From NCBI RefSeq assembly GCF_014204415.1, contig NZ_JACHLE010000001.1, positions 1,674,001-1,738,000 on the forward strand: a DNA stretch of 64,000 nucleotides, read 5' to 3'. Each line of letters begins with the position of its first letter. Positions within the stretch are counted from its first letter, which is position 1. This stretch comes from Chryseobacterium defluvii. GTDB taxonomy: Bacteria > Bacteroidota > Bacteroidia > Flavobacteriales > Weeksellaceae. The notes under the pieces are model-generated. The model was not told the DNA's origin, did no database searches, and saw nothing but the letters and a program-made list of their open reading frames with translations. Shown here one piece after another: positions 46,450 to 54,236 of the stretch. Made by a program: the position numbers and the translations under genes.

Positions 46450-47463
46450 ATGCAAGAAAATTTCTCTTTAAAGCCTTACAATACCTTTGGTGTGGAAGCT
46501 AAAGCAAAATATTTTACAGAAGTTAATTCCGTTGAGGAGTTAAAAGAAGCCATTAACTTCTCAAACACTCAAACACTCCAACTTCTATTTTTAGGCGGTG
46601 GAAGCAATATTTTGCTAACAAAGGATTTTGACGGATTTGCCATTAAGTTGAATTTGTTGGGAATTACCGAGAAAACCTTAGATGAGAACCACATTCTGGT
46701 AACATCCGAAGCAGGAGAAAACTGGCACGACTTCGTTATATACTGTTTAAATAAAAACTATGGCGGGCTTGAAAACCTTTCCCTGATCCCGGGAAATGTA
46801 GGCACCTCTCCTATGCAGAATATAGGGGCGTACGGAACGGAAATAAAGGATGTATTCGTAAACTGTGAAGTTTTAAATATTGAAACGCTGGAAACAGAAA
46901 CCTTCAACCTTGAGCAATGCCGTTTCGGATACAGGGATTCCGTCTTTAAACAGGAAGGCAAAGGAAAATATATCATTCTGAATGTTACTTTCAGGTTTAC
47001 AACAAAAAACCACATCATCAAAACAGAATATGGTGCGATCCGGTCAGAGCTGGAAAAATCCGGCATCGAAAATCCTACCATTCAGGATGTTTCCGAAGCG
47101 GTCATCAGTATAAGGCAAAGTAAACTTCCGGATCCGAAATTAATTGGAAATGCAGGCAGTTTTTTTAAGAATCCGACGATTCCTTCGGCTCAGTTTGAAG
47201 AATTAAAACAAAATTTCGAAAATATCCAGGGATATCCCAACGGCGATGGGGTCAAAGTTCCGGCAGGATGGCTTATAGAACAATGCGGATGGAAAGGGAA
47301 ACAGATAGGAAATGTGGCTTCTCACCAATTACAGTCCCTGGTGATCATCAATGCGACCGGAAACGCTACCGGAAAGGAGATTTTTGACTTTTCCACTGAA
47401 ATTATCAGTTCTGTAAAGGAAAAATTCGGGATAGAGCTGGAAAGGGAGGTCAACATTATATAA
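46450..47463 (+). CDS. murB: UDP-N-acetylenolpyruvoylglucosamine reductase
   Basis: A 337-residue FAD enzyme that reduces the MurA product to UDP-MurNAc. FLGGGSNIL (about 49-57) is the FAD-binding loop, LENLSLIPGNVGTSPMQNIGAYG the conserved segment near 110-132, GSFFKNP the catalytic Ser-containing loop near 236 and the C-terminal Glu lies in FGIELEREV. Type I layout with normal length. It is the last gene of the aminotransferase-lipoprotein-murB run. Confidence 0.96.
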   Translation: MQENFSLKPYNTFGVEAKAKYFTEVNSVEELKEAINFSNTQTLQLLFLGGGSNILLTKDFDGFAIKLNLLGITEKTLDENHILVTSEAGENWHDFVIYCLNKNYGGLENLSLIPGNVGTSPMQNIGAYGTEIKDVFVNCEVLNIETLETETFNLEQCRFGYRDSVFKQEGKGKYIILNVTFRFTTKNHIIKTEYGAIRSELEKSGIENPTIQDVSEAVISIRQSKLPDPKLIGNAGSFFKNPTIPSAQFEELKQNFENIQGYPNGDGVKVPAGWLIEQCGWKGKQIGNVASHQLQSLVIINATGNATGKEIFDFSTEIISSVKEKFGIELEREVNII

Positions 47464-47546
47464 ATATGTCTTTTTCCTATTGCTGATTTTTATTCCTTAT
47501 ATTAAGGCTGTTTAAACTTTTATGTTTGAACTATTAAGATAAAACA

Positions 47547-47662
47547 ATACCATTTTACCTTTGAAATTACTTTTATGAAAATTTGATTGTTGAGGATTTC
47601 GGCGCGGCGGCTTTGCCGCCGCGCCGAAATCCTTTATGGCATTTTCAATGCAAAAATGGTAT
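47547..47662. repeat. 116-bp inverted-repeat element with GC-rich hairpin
   Basis: The outer arms ATACCATTTTACCTTTGAAA (47547-47566) and 47643-47662 are inverted copies with 17 of 20 matches. Between them lies a perfect 18-bp GC-rich stem (47593-47610 with 47616-47633) around CTTTG. The GC content is far above the surrounding DNA. It looks like a miniature palindromic mobile repeat lying 84 nt after murB and 46 nt before the next gene. Confidence 0.75.
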
Positions 47663-47708
47663 AATTTACTGAAAAATAGATTATTTTAGCCATATCAAAT
47701 CTATCAAT

Positions 47709-48272
47709 ATGGCAAAAACTTTATCTGACAGTGAGTTTAATAAGCTGATTCAAAAACATATTGATAAAAACAACTTTGTCAAAATCTATCTTTCCGAGGA
47801 AAGCCCGGATCAAAGCATTTTCGGGTTTATCCTTAAAATGTCAGACGAATACCTGATGGTACAGGAGACTTACGACTTTACACTGGCAGGCATAAAGATC
47901 ATCCCACAGGAGCGTATTCTCAGCATCAGATGCAACCCATATGACAAAACCCAGAAGAAGATCTTATCTGAGGAACACCTGCTTAAGTTTGATCAGAACA
48001 TCATACACCACATTTCTCTCCGGGATGCAGGAACTCTTTTCAAATCATTAAAAAAACAAAATTTCCACTGCATTGTAGAAAGCACGAAAAAGAAAAAAGG
48101 AAGATTTTCAATAGGTGAAATCCTGGAAGTGGATGATAAGTTTGTATTCATTAATAATTATGACCCTACCGGAAAAACCGGTAAAAAGCCTCATAAAATT
48201 TCTCTCAAAAAGATAGAAATGGTTACCTTTAACGACAATTATACTTTAATCTTCAGAAAATACCTGAAATAA
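47709..48272 (+). CDS. Conserved hypothetical protein with two SH3-like barrel-type repeats
   Basis: A 187-residue basic cytosolic protein. Two halves (about 20-85 and 115-187) each have a strand pattern with a D-E/D-K-(Y/F)-(L/V)-(M/F)-V or I core (SDEYLMVQE and DDKFVFINN), suggesting two small SH3-like or Lsm-like barrels. There is no signal peptide or catalytic motif, and no family name is recognised. It precedes proC by 24 nt, so the two are probably co-transcribed. Confidence 0.6.
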   Translation: MAKTLSDSEFNKLIQKHIDKNNFVKIYLSEESPDQSIFGFILKMSDEYLMVQETYDFTLAGIKIIPQERILSIRCNPYDKTQKKILSEEHLLKFDQNIIHHISLRDAGTLFKSLKKQNFHCIVESTKKKKGRFSIGEILEVDDKFVFINNYDPTGKTGKKPHKISLKKIEMVTFNDNYTLIFRKYLK

Positions 48273-48296
48273 CAGACAGTCAAATAAAAGCACAAT

Positions 48297-49100
48297 ATGA
48301 AAATAGCTATTCTGGGAGCAGGAAATATGGGTTTGTCCTTTTCGAAGTCTTTTTTAAAATATGAGCTTATAAAGCCGGAAAATTTACACCTTATCACAAG
48401 AAACAAATCCAGGATCTCTAAAATAAAAGAAGAATTCCCTTATTCAGAGATTTCGATCTTTGAAGAGGTTAGAGAACTGGATGCCGACCTGATCATCATT
48501 GCCGTAAAGCCCCAGGATTTCCGGTATGTTGCAGAAAATATACAATTTTCACTCAAAGAAAACCAGATGGTCTTATCCATTATGGCCGGAATAAAGATTG
48601 AAAAAATCCAGACCTTACTGAATCATCCTCTTGTCGTAAGGGCCATGCCCAATTCCCCTACTTTACTCGGAATGGGAATTACGGGCTATACTTCCGCCGA
48701 AGGAATTTCTTTCAGCCAGTTAATCAACATCGAAAGATTACTGAACAGCACCGGAAGATCCGTTTACCTGGAAGACGAAGATCAGCTGGATGGTGTAACT
48801 GCCCTTTCAGGAAGCGGACCGGCCTACTTCTATTATATCATCGATGCCATGATCAAAGCCGGCGTAGAAATGGGAATTGAAGAAAACCTTTCAAAACTTT
48901 TCGTGAAGCAGACCATGCTGGGAGCCTACCACCTGATCAATAATTCCGAAAAAAACCTTGAAGAGCTGATCAAAGATGTAGCTTCCAAAGGCGGAACTAC
49001 CGAAGCCGCCTTAAAAACCTTTGAAGAAAACAGCTTTAAAGATATCCTAAAAAGCGGGATCCTGAATGCCGAAAAAAGAGCTAAAGAACTAAACGGATAA
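48297..49100 (+). CDS. proC: Pyrroline-5-carboxylate reductase
   Basis: A 267-residue NAD(P)H enzyme that makes proline from pyrroline-5-carboxylate. The N-terminal Rossmann motif is ILGAGNMGLSFSKSF (4-18). VKPQDF and MAGIKIEKIQ mark the linker, RAMPNSPTLLGMG the substrate region and ALSGSGPAYFYYIIDAM the C-terminal dimer domain. It follows the 47709 gene at 24 nt and overlaps the convergent VanZ-like gene by 12 nt. Confidence 0.95.
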   Translation: MKIAILGAGNMGLSFSKSFLKYELIKPENLHLITRNKSRISKIKEEFPYSEISIFEEVRELDADLIIIAVKPQDFRYVAENIQFSLKENQMVLSIMAGIKIEKIQTLLNHPLVVRAMPNSPTLLGMGITGYTSAEGISFSQLINIERLLNSTGRSVYLEDEDQLDGVTALSGSGPAYFYYIIDAMIKAGVEMGIEENLSKLFVKQTMLGAYHLINNSEKNLEELIKDVASKGGTTEAALKTFEENSFKDILKSGILNAEKRAKELNG

Positions 49101-49511
49101 TTTTCGTTCGATCCACTTGCAGATCCGCCATCCGATGTATACCCCGAAAGTGTTCAGGATGATATCATCTACTTCAAAAACACCCATTCTGGTAAAATAT
49201 TGAAGCCCTTCCGCTATGGTGATTGCAGACATGAAGGTGAAGACCAGGCTTTTCAGCTCAATTAATCTAGGAAAAGCCCAGCCCAGAAAGCCAAAAGGAA
49301 TAAACATAATGACATTTCCCAAAATGAGCACGACAATATCCTTCCAGGAGATTGTCCCTTCAATAAACCTGATGGTGGAAAAAACAGGTTCCAGCCGTAC
49401 TATATTATCCTCAAACTGATACCTGCCCATACCAAGGAACATTAGGTAGAGCACATACAGGGTATAGGGAGCAATAAAAACTTTGTAAAATTTCTTTAAC
49501 ATCGACTGCAA
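49089..49511 (-). CDS. VanZ family membrane protein
   Basis: A 140-residue membrane protein with about four helices and the VanZ-like pattern, including VMFIPFGFLGWAF and the ending DDIILNTFGVYIGWRICKW. The family can contribute to teicoplanin resistance in other bacteria, but most members have no known role. It is convergent with proC (12-nt overlap) and divergent from lnt, with about 48 nt between the start codons. Confidence 0.85.
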   Translation of the reverse strand: MQSMLKKFYKVFIAPYTLYVLYLMFLGMGRYQFEDNIVRLEPVFSTIRFIEGTISWKDIVVLILGNVIMFIPFGFLGWAFPRLIELKSLVFTFMSAITIAEGLQYFTRMGVFEVDDIILNTFGVYIGWRICKWIERKLSV

Positions 49512-49559
49512 ATTTATTCATTTCAAAAACATTAAATTTGTATGTGCTAATTTAATTTA

Positions 49560-51203
49560 ATGAAATACGTTTTACTTACGCTCATTTCAGCAATGCTGCT
49601 GTCTGTTTCATGGCCTACTTATGGTGTCCCTTTTTTCATATTTTTTGCCCTTGTTCCCCTGTTGATGATGGAGCACGGCATATCCAGGTTTTCAGCCTAT
49701 AAAAGAAAAGGATGGATCATTTTCGGGCTTTCCTACTTATGCTTTGTCATCTGGAATATAGTGACCACAGGGTGGCTGTATGGCTCTAAAAATCCGGACG
49801 GAAGCCATTCTTTACTGGCGGTCGTATTTCCGGTTTTAGTTAATTCCCTCCTGTATTCTCTGGTTTTTCAGTGTTATCACTGGTACAAAAATGCACAGGG
49901 AACTTACTGGGGACTGGCATTTCTAATTGCCATCTGGATGAGTTTTGAAAAATTCCATATGGCCTGGGAGTTAACATGGCCGTGGTTAAATTTAGGAAAT
50001 GTATTTTCAGAATACCCGAAACTGGTTCAATGGTATGATACTTTAGGAGCAACAGGCGGCAGTTTCTGGATTTTATTAATTAATGTCTTCATATTTTATA
50101 CCTTAAGGATCTGGGAAGCAGGAAGAAAAAGAAAAGACCTTATAAAAAATACTTCTCTTGCTGCTCTTCTGATTATTCTCCCTATGATCATTTCGATCAT
50201 CAAGTACAATAGTTTTGATGAAAAACCTATCGGGCAGGTGAATGTCCTGCTGCTTCAGCCGGAACTTGATCCCTATAACGAAAAATACCTGAAAGACAGC
50301 TTAACGATTGAGAACGACCTGCTCAACCTTGCAGAAAAAAACTCAAAAGGAAAAATAGATTATTACATTGCCCCGGAAACGGCTATTCCCGGAAGAGGAT
50401 CTATTTCCGAAACCGCTTTTGAGAAAAGCTTCCTTCTAAACAATATCAAAGGTTTCCTTTCCAGGCATCCCGGGTCTGTTTTTGCAACAGGAATTTCTTC
50501 TCACCGTTATTACCTTGATGGTGAGAATGTGCCTAAAGAAGCTTACCAGATCAACCCGCGGGTTTGGGTAGAGAGCTATAATTCGGCAGTCCAGATCGTT
50601 CCGGATCAGAAAGTGGAAGTTTACCATAAAGGCAAGCTTGTCCCAGGTGTTGAAATCTTCCCTTATATGGACATTTTAAAGCCCTTACTGGGAGATGCAA
50701 TGCTTAACCTGGGCGGAACCGTAGCTTCGCTGGGAACAGATAAAGAACGTGTGGCTTTTTCAAACCCTTATAACAAAGGAAAACTTGCCCCCATCATCTG
50801 TTATGAAAGCATTTATGGAGAATTCACGGGTGATTATGTAAAAAAAGGAGCTAATTTCCTTGCCATCATGACCAACGACTCCTGGTGGGGTGTTACGGAG
50901 GGCCATAAACAATTACTTTCCTATGCCAGACTAAGAGCCATTGAGACCCGGAGAGAAATTGCACGTTCTGCGAACAGCGGTATTTCTGCTCATATTGATG
51001 CGAAAGGGGAGATTCTGGAAGACACTTTCTATGGCGATCAAACCACTCTGCTTGCAAAAGTTAACCTGTATGATCAACAGACCTTTTATACAAGAGCGGG
51101 AGACCTGCTTTCGAGAGTTTCTATTTTTGCATTGGGATTTTTGCTTTTCTATTCCCTGATTGGATGGTTCAGAAGGAGACGGGCAGGTAATAAAGCATCT
51201 TAA
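49560..51203 (+). CDS. lnt: Apolipoprotein N-acyltransferase
   Basis: A 547-residue enzyme with about eight membrane helices in the N-terminal part and a periplasmic nitrilase-like domain. It adds the third acyl chain to lipoproteins. Catalytic residues are visible: Glu in YIAPETAIPG, Lys in VYHKGKLVPG and Cys in IICYESIYG. TNDSWWGVTEGH completes the domain. The final helix and basic tail end the protein. A TAAATTTG box (49533-49540) lies 19 nt before the start. Confidence 0.93.
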   Translation: MKYVLLTLISAMLLSVSWPTYGVPFFIFFALVPLLMMEHGISRFSAYKRKGWIIFGLSYLCFVIWNIVTTGWLYGSKNPDGSHSLLAVVFPVLVNSLLYSLVFQCYHWYKNAQGTYWGLAFLIAIWMSFEKFHMAWELTWPWLNLGNVFSEYPKLVQWYDTLGATGGSFWILLINVFIFYTLRIWEAGRKRKDLIKNTSLAALLIILPMIISIIKYNSFDEKPIGQVNVLLLQPELDPYNEKYLKDSLTIENDLLNLAEKNSKGKIDYYIAPETAIPGRGSISETAFEKSFLLNNIKGFLSRHPGSVFATGISSHRYYLDGENVPKEAYQINPRVWVESYNSAVQIVPDQKVEVYHKGKLVPGVEIFPYMDILKPLLGDAMLNLGGTVASLGTDKERVAFSNPYNKGKLAPIICYESIYGEFTGDYVKKGANFLAIMTNDSWWGVTEGHKQLLSYARLRAIETRREIARSANSGISAHIDAKGEILEDTFYGDQTTLLAKVNLYDQQTFYTRAGDLLSRVSIFALGFLLFYSLIGWFRRRRAGNKAS

Positions 51204-51568
51204 ACACTTATGTTTATTAAAATAATCTAAAGAAGTATTATAATAAGTACACTTTCACCTCCGAAAATCTCTTATGTACACTTTTTTACTTTTCCTGATG
51301 AAAAATTTTGAGCTTAAATATACTAAGAGCCTGTTTAAATTTTATTTAGAAATTCTTTTTGTCATTCTGAATGGAATTTTGCGAAGCATTATGGAATGAA
51401 GAATCTATTGAAATTCATACATTTAAGATTTTTCGACTTCACTTCGTTTCGCTCAAAATGACAAACCTGTCAAATTGAAATTAAAAATTTAAACAGGCTC
51501 TTAGTATATTTAAGCTCAAAACTTTGTAATTAAAAAAGTTTTATAATTTAAAGGTTTTATTTTTAATT
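51204..51568. other. 365-bp gap after lnt
   Basis: Most of this gap is the 216-bp inverted-repeat element at 51306-51521. The rest is A/T-rich with no reading frame of note. Confidence 0.7.
51306..51521. mobile_element. MITE-like element with 38-bp perfect terminal inverted repeats
   Basis: The two 38-nt ends (51306-51343 and 51484-51521) are exact inverted copies. They start TTTTGAGCTTAAATATACTA and continue AGAGCCTGTTTAAATTTT. The interior contains an inner inverted pair of TTTGTCATTCTGA/TTTGTCATTTTGAG (51358-51475), the dispersed repeat seen elsewhere in the window. No transposase is coded. It looks like a non-autonomous element or a fold-back palindromic repeat. Confidence 0.8.
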
Positions 51569-52027
51569 ATGATTTATACCATTGAAAAAGCAAATTTAAT
51601 TTCGGAACAGCTCCGGAAATTTAAAGATGCCTTTAATTATCAGCTTGCAGGGCATTATGGCAATATTAATTTTTGGATGAATGAAGTTAAAGAATCCATT
51701 ATAGCCATTGATAACTATAACAAGAGATTTAAAGCCCTGTCTGACTGCCAGAAAGAATGGATTAGCAATCATAATGAGCCTGTTCATGAGTACTGTCATA
51801 TCTGTGGGGGCAAATGTGAATTTTCCAATGGTATTCCCTCTCCTCCAAGAAAAATTGAAAGCAGCCTTCTTAAAGAAACACGAAAGAACCTGACTGATTC
51901 TGCTTACTATTTTTTAATCAGGATCTACAATTCCGGAATGATAGATTATACCTCTCTCGAAAATTTGTGCAACGAAATTGATTTAAGCATTGAGCCAAAA
52001 GATCTTAAAATAAAAAACAAACCATAA
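51569..52027 (+). CDS. Hypothetical protein with small Cys/His cluster
   Basis: A 152-residue protein without a signal peptide. EYCHICGGKCEF (near 73-84) has three Cys and one His close together and might bind zinc. The rest is helical with Lys-rich ends (IEPKDLKIKNKP). No family is recognised. It begins 47 nt after the inverted-repeat element, its upstream region is A/T-rich, and about 160 nt separate it from rpmB. Confidence 0.55.
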   Translation: MIYTIEKANLISEQLRKFKDAFNYQLAGHYGNINFWMNEVKESIIAIDNYNKRFKALSDCQKEWISNHNEPVHEYCHICGGKCEFSNGIPSPPRKIESSLLKETRKNLTDSAYYFLIRIYNSGMIDYTSLENLCNEIDLSIEPKDLKIKNKP

Positions 52028-52121
52028 TGCCAAACCGGCATCAGTAATCAGTATTTATACGATTTTATTAAAAGTCCCCGTATTCTGTCTCTCATTTTCT
52101 ATTCAAATAATTATATAAATA

Positions 52122-52153
52122 TTTGTCTATCTAAAAAATTCTTCGTTATTTTG
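52122..52153 (+). promoter_or_regulatory. Promoter of the rpmB-rpmG-DUF4295 operon
   Basis: A TTTG -33 element (52122-52125) lies 20 nt before TTATTTTG (52146-52153), which differs from TAnnTTTG at one position. The predicted mRNA start is near 52159, about 30 nt before rpmB. Confidence 0.6.
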
Positions 52154-52189
52154 CACACTCAAATATTATACAAATAAGAACATCGAGAT

Positions 52190-52429
52190 ATGTCAAGAAT
52201 TTGCCAAATAACAGGAAAGCGTGCAATGGTTGGTAACAACGTTTCTCACGCTAATAACAAAACGAAGCGTCGTTTTGAAATTAACTTATTGGAGAAGAAG
52301 TTTTACCTTCCAGAGCAAGATAAGCACGTAACGTTAAAAGTTTCAGCTCATGGATTGAGAGTGATTAACAAGATTGGAATCGAAGAGGCTTTAGAAAGAG
52401 CAACAAGAAACGGATTGATTAAAAAGTAA
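52190..52429 (+). CDS. rpmB: 50S ribosomal protein L28
   Basis: A 79-residue ribosomal protein with the typical start [29 protein letters not shown]. It is the first gene of a three-gene ribosomal operon, with L33 starting 7 nt after its stop. Confidence 0.97.
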   Translation: MSRICQITGKRAMVGNNVSHANNKTKRRFEINLLEKKFYLPEQDKHVTLKVSAHGLRVINKIGIEEALERATRNGLIKK

Positions 52430-52436
52430 TTGAATC

Positions 52437-52619
52437 ATGGCAAAAAAAGGAAACAGAGTTCAAGTAATCCTTGAATGTACAGAACACAAAGAAAGCGGTA
52501 TGGCGGGAATGTCAAGATACATTACTACCAAAAACAAAAAGAACACTACAGAGAGATTAGAGCTTAAAAAGTTCAATCCGGTTCTTAAGAAATATACTGT
52601 TCACAAAGAAATTAAGTAA
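52437..52619 (+). CDS. rpmG: 50S ribosomal protein L33
   Basis: A 60-residue basic ribosomal protein with [19 protein letters not shown] and a C-terminal VHKEIK. It has none of the Cys pairs of zinc-binding L33 forms, so it is the zinc-free version. It lies between rpmB and the DUF4295 gene. Confidence 0.96.
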   Translation: MAKKGNRVQVILECTEHKESGMAGMSRYITTKNKKNTTERLELKKFNPVLKKYTVHKEIK

Positions 52620-52639
52620 TTTTATAAATATAACTTACC

Positions 52640-52792
52640 ATGGCAAAGAAAGTAGTAGCAACCCTACAGAGCGGTCAGTCTAAAAAAATGACCAAAGTGG
52701 TGAAAATGGTAAAGTCTTCTAAGTCAGGAGCTTACGTTTTCGAAGAAAAAGTAATGAACGCAGATGAGGTAGACGGTTATTTGAAAAAATAA
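52640..52792 (+). CDS. DUF4295 small ribosome-associated protein (bL38-type)
   Basis: A 50-residue, Lys-rich protein (MAKKVVATLQSGQSKKMTKV...) of the DUF4295 family found only in Bacteroidota. From memory, this family was identified as an extra large-subunit protein (bL38) in flavobacterial ribosome structures; I cannot verify that here. Its place right after rpmB and rpmG supports a ribosomal role. It starts 20 nt after the rpmG stop and is followed by a terminator. Confidence 0.88.
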   Translation: MAKKVVATLQSGQSKKMTKVVKMVKSSKSGAYVFEEKVMNADEVDGYLKK

Positions 52793-52815
52793 TTATACCT
52801 TATTATTTACAATAT

Positions 52816-52847
52816 AAAAAACTACTCATATTTTGGGTAGTTTTTTT
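52816..52847 (+). terminator. Terminator of the ribosomal protein operon
   Basis: AAAAAACTAC (52816-52825) pairs with GTAGTTTTTT (52837-52846) around 11 nt, followed by more T. A TATCTTTG box (52850-52857), likely for ftsY, lies directly after it. Confidence 0.85.
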
Positions 52848-52896
52848 GTTATCTTTGTTATGGACAACACAACACCCATAAAATCAGAATTCTTAT

Positions 52897-53850
52897 ATGA
52901 GTTGGTTTAAAAATATTTTCAAAAAAGAAGAGAAAGAAACATTAGACAAAGGACTGGAAAAATCCAGTCAGGGGTTTTTCGAAAAAATGACGAAAGCCGT
53001 AGTCGGCAAAAGCAAGGTAGATGATGAAGTATTGGATGACCTGGAAGAAATACTTATTGCATCCGATGTGGGCGCATCAACCACCATTAAGATCATAGAA
53101 AGAATAGAAGAGCGTGTTGCCAGAGACAAATATGTAAATGTAAGCGAGCTGGATACAATCCTTCGTGAGGAAATTTCAGGATTACTCCTTGAAAACCCTC
53201 ATGCCGGAACCGGAAATATTGATGCGACTAAAAAGCCTTACGTGATTATGGTAGTAGGTGTAAATGGGGTGGGAAAAACCACGACCATCGGTAAACTTGC
53301 CCATCAGTTTAAATCAGAAGGCAAAAAAGTGATTTTGGGTGCTGCAGATACCTTCAGAGCTGCAGCTGTAGACCAGCTAACGATCTGGAGCGAAAGAGTG
53401 GGCGTTCCTATCGTAAAACAGAATATGGGCTCAGACCCTGCTTCGGTTGCCTTTGATACCGTACAGAGCGCTGTGGCACAGGATGCTGATGTAGTGATCA
53501 TCGATACTGCAGGAAGGCTTCATAATAAAGTAAACTTAATGAATGAGCTTTCCAAGATCAAAAGAGTAATGCAAAAGGTAATTCCTGATGCTCCTCACGA
53601 GATCCTGCTGGTTCTTGACGGCTCTACAGGCCAGAATGCCTTTGAGCAGGCAAAACAGTTTACGGCAGCTACCGAAGTTAATGCCCTGGCCGTCACTAAG
53701 TTGGACGGCACCGCAAAAGGAGGTGTGGTAATAGGCATCTCTGATCAGTTCCAGATCCCTGTAAAATATATAGGTGTCGGAGAGAAGATGCAGGATTTGC
53801 AGTTGTTTAATGGTACAGAATTTGTTGATTCTTTTTTCAAAAAGAGATGA
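52897..53850 (+). CDS. ftsY: Signal recognition particle receptor FtsY
   Basis: A 317-residue GTPase that receives SRP-ribosome complexes at the membrane. It has a short Lys/Glu-rich N-terminus and no long acidic A domain. The NG domain has GVNGVGKTTTIGKLA (G1, near 120-134), DTAGRLHNK (G3) and TKLDGTAKGG (G4). It is preceded by a TATCTTTG box just beyond the ribosomal operon terminator, so it has its own promoter. Confidence 0.97.
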   Translation: MSWFKNIFKKEEKETLDKGLEKSSQGFFEKMTKAVVGKSKVDDEVLDDLEEILIASDVGASTTIKIIERIEERVARDKYVNVSELDTILREEISGLLLENPHAGTGNIDATKKPYVIMVVGVNGVGKTTTIGKLAHQFKSEGKKVILGAADTFRAAAVDQLTIWSERVGVPIVKQNMGSDPASVAFDTVQSAVAQDADVVIIDTAGRLHNKVNLMNELSKIKRVMQKVIPDAPHEILLVLDGSTGQNAFEQAKQFTAATEVNALAVTKLDGTAKGGVVIGISDQFQIPVKYIGVGEKMQDLQLFNGTEFVDSFFKKR

Positions 53851-53914
53851 TTTTTATCATGTTTTTTATAAATTAGCTAACACATTCATTATTAACAACT
53901 AAAAATTTAAGACT

Positions 53915-54169
53915 ATGGGAATTTTAACCTGGATCATATTTGGTCTAATCGCAGGTGCAATTGCAAAACTTATCATGCCGGGAACCCAAGGAGGTGGCTG
54001 GCTGATGACCATCATTTTAGGAATCGTAGGAGCTTTCGTGGGCGGATTTGTAGGAAGTCTGCTTGGCTGGGGAGCAGTGAACAGTTTTGATTTCCGAAGC
54101 ATGTTATTAGCCGTTGGAGGAGCACTGATTGTTCTCTGGATCTACGGAATGGCAACGAAGAAGAGCTAG
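53915..54169 (+). CDS. GlsB/YeaQ/YmgE family small membrane protein
   Basis: An 84-residue protein with three predicted membrane helices and the family patterns WIIFGLIAGAIAKLIMPG and IVGAFVGGFVGSLLGW. Members are stress-linked inner-membrane proteins without a known activity. It is a single gene ending in a strong bidirectional terminator shared with sppA. Confidence 0.93.
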   Translation: MGILTWIIFGLIAGAIAKLIMPGTQGGGWLMTIILGIVGAFVGGFVGSLLGWGAVNSFDFRSMLLAVGGALIVLWIYGMATKKS

Positions 54170-54186
54170 ATATTCAGAAAAAAATA

Positions 54187-54220
54187 AAAGCCCGGATTTG
54201 AAAATTCAAATCCGGGCTTT
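54187..54220. terminator. Bidirectional terminator between GlsB-like and sppA genes
   Basis: A perfect 16-bp stem, AAAGCCCGGATTTGAA (54187-54202) with its complement (54205-54220), has a 2-nt loop. T runs follow on both strands. Confidence 0.95.
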
Positions 54221-54236
54221 TTGTACAATATATAAT

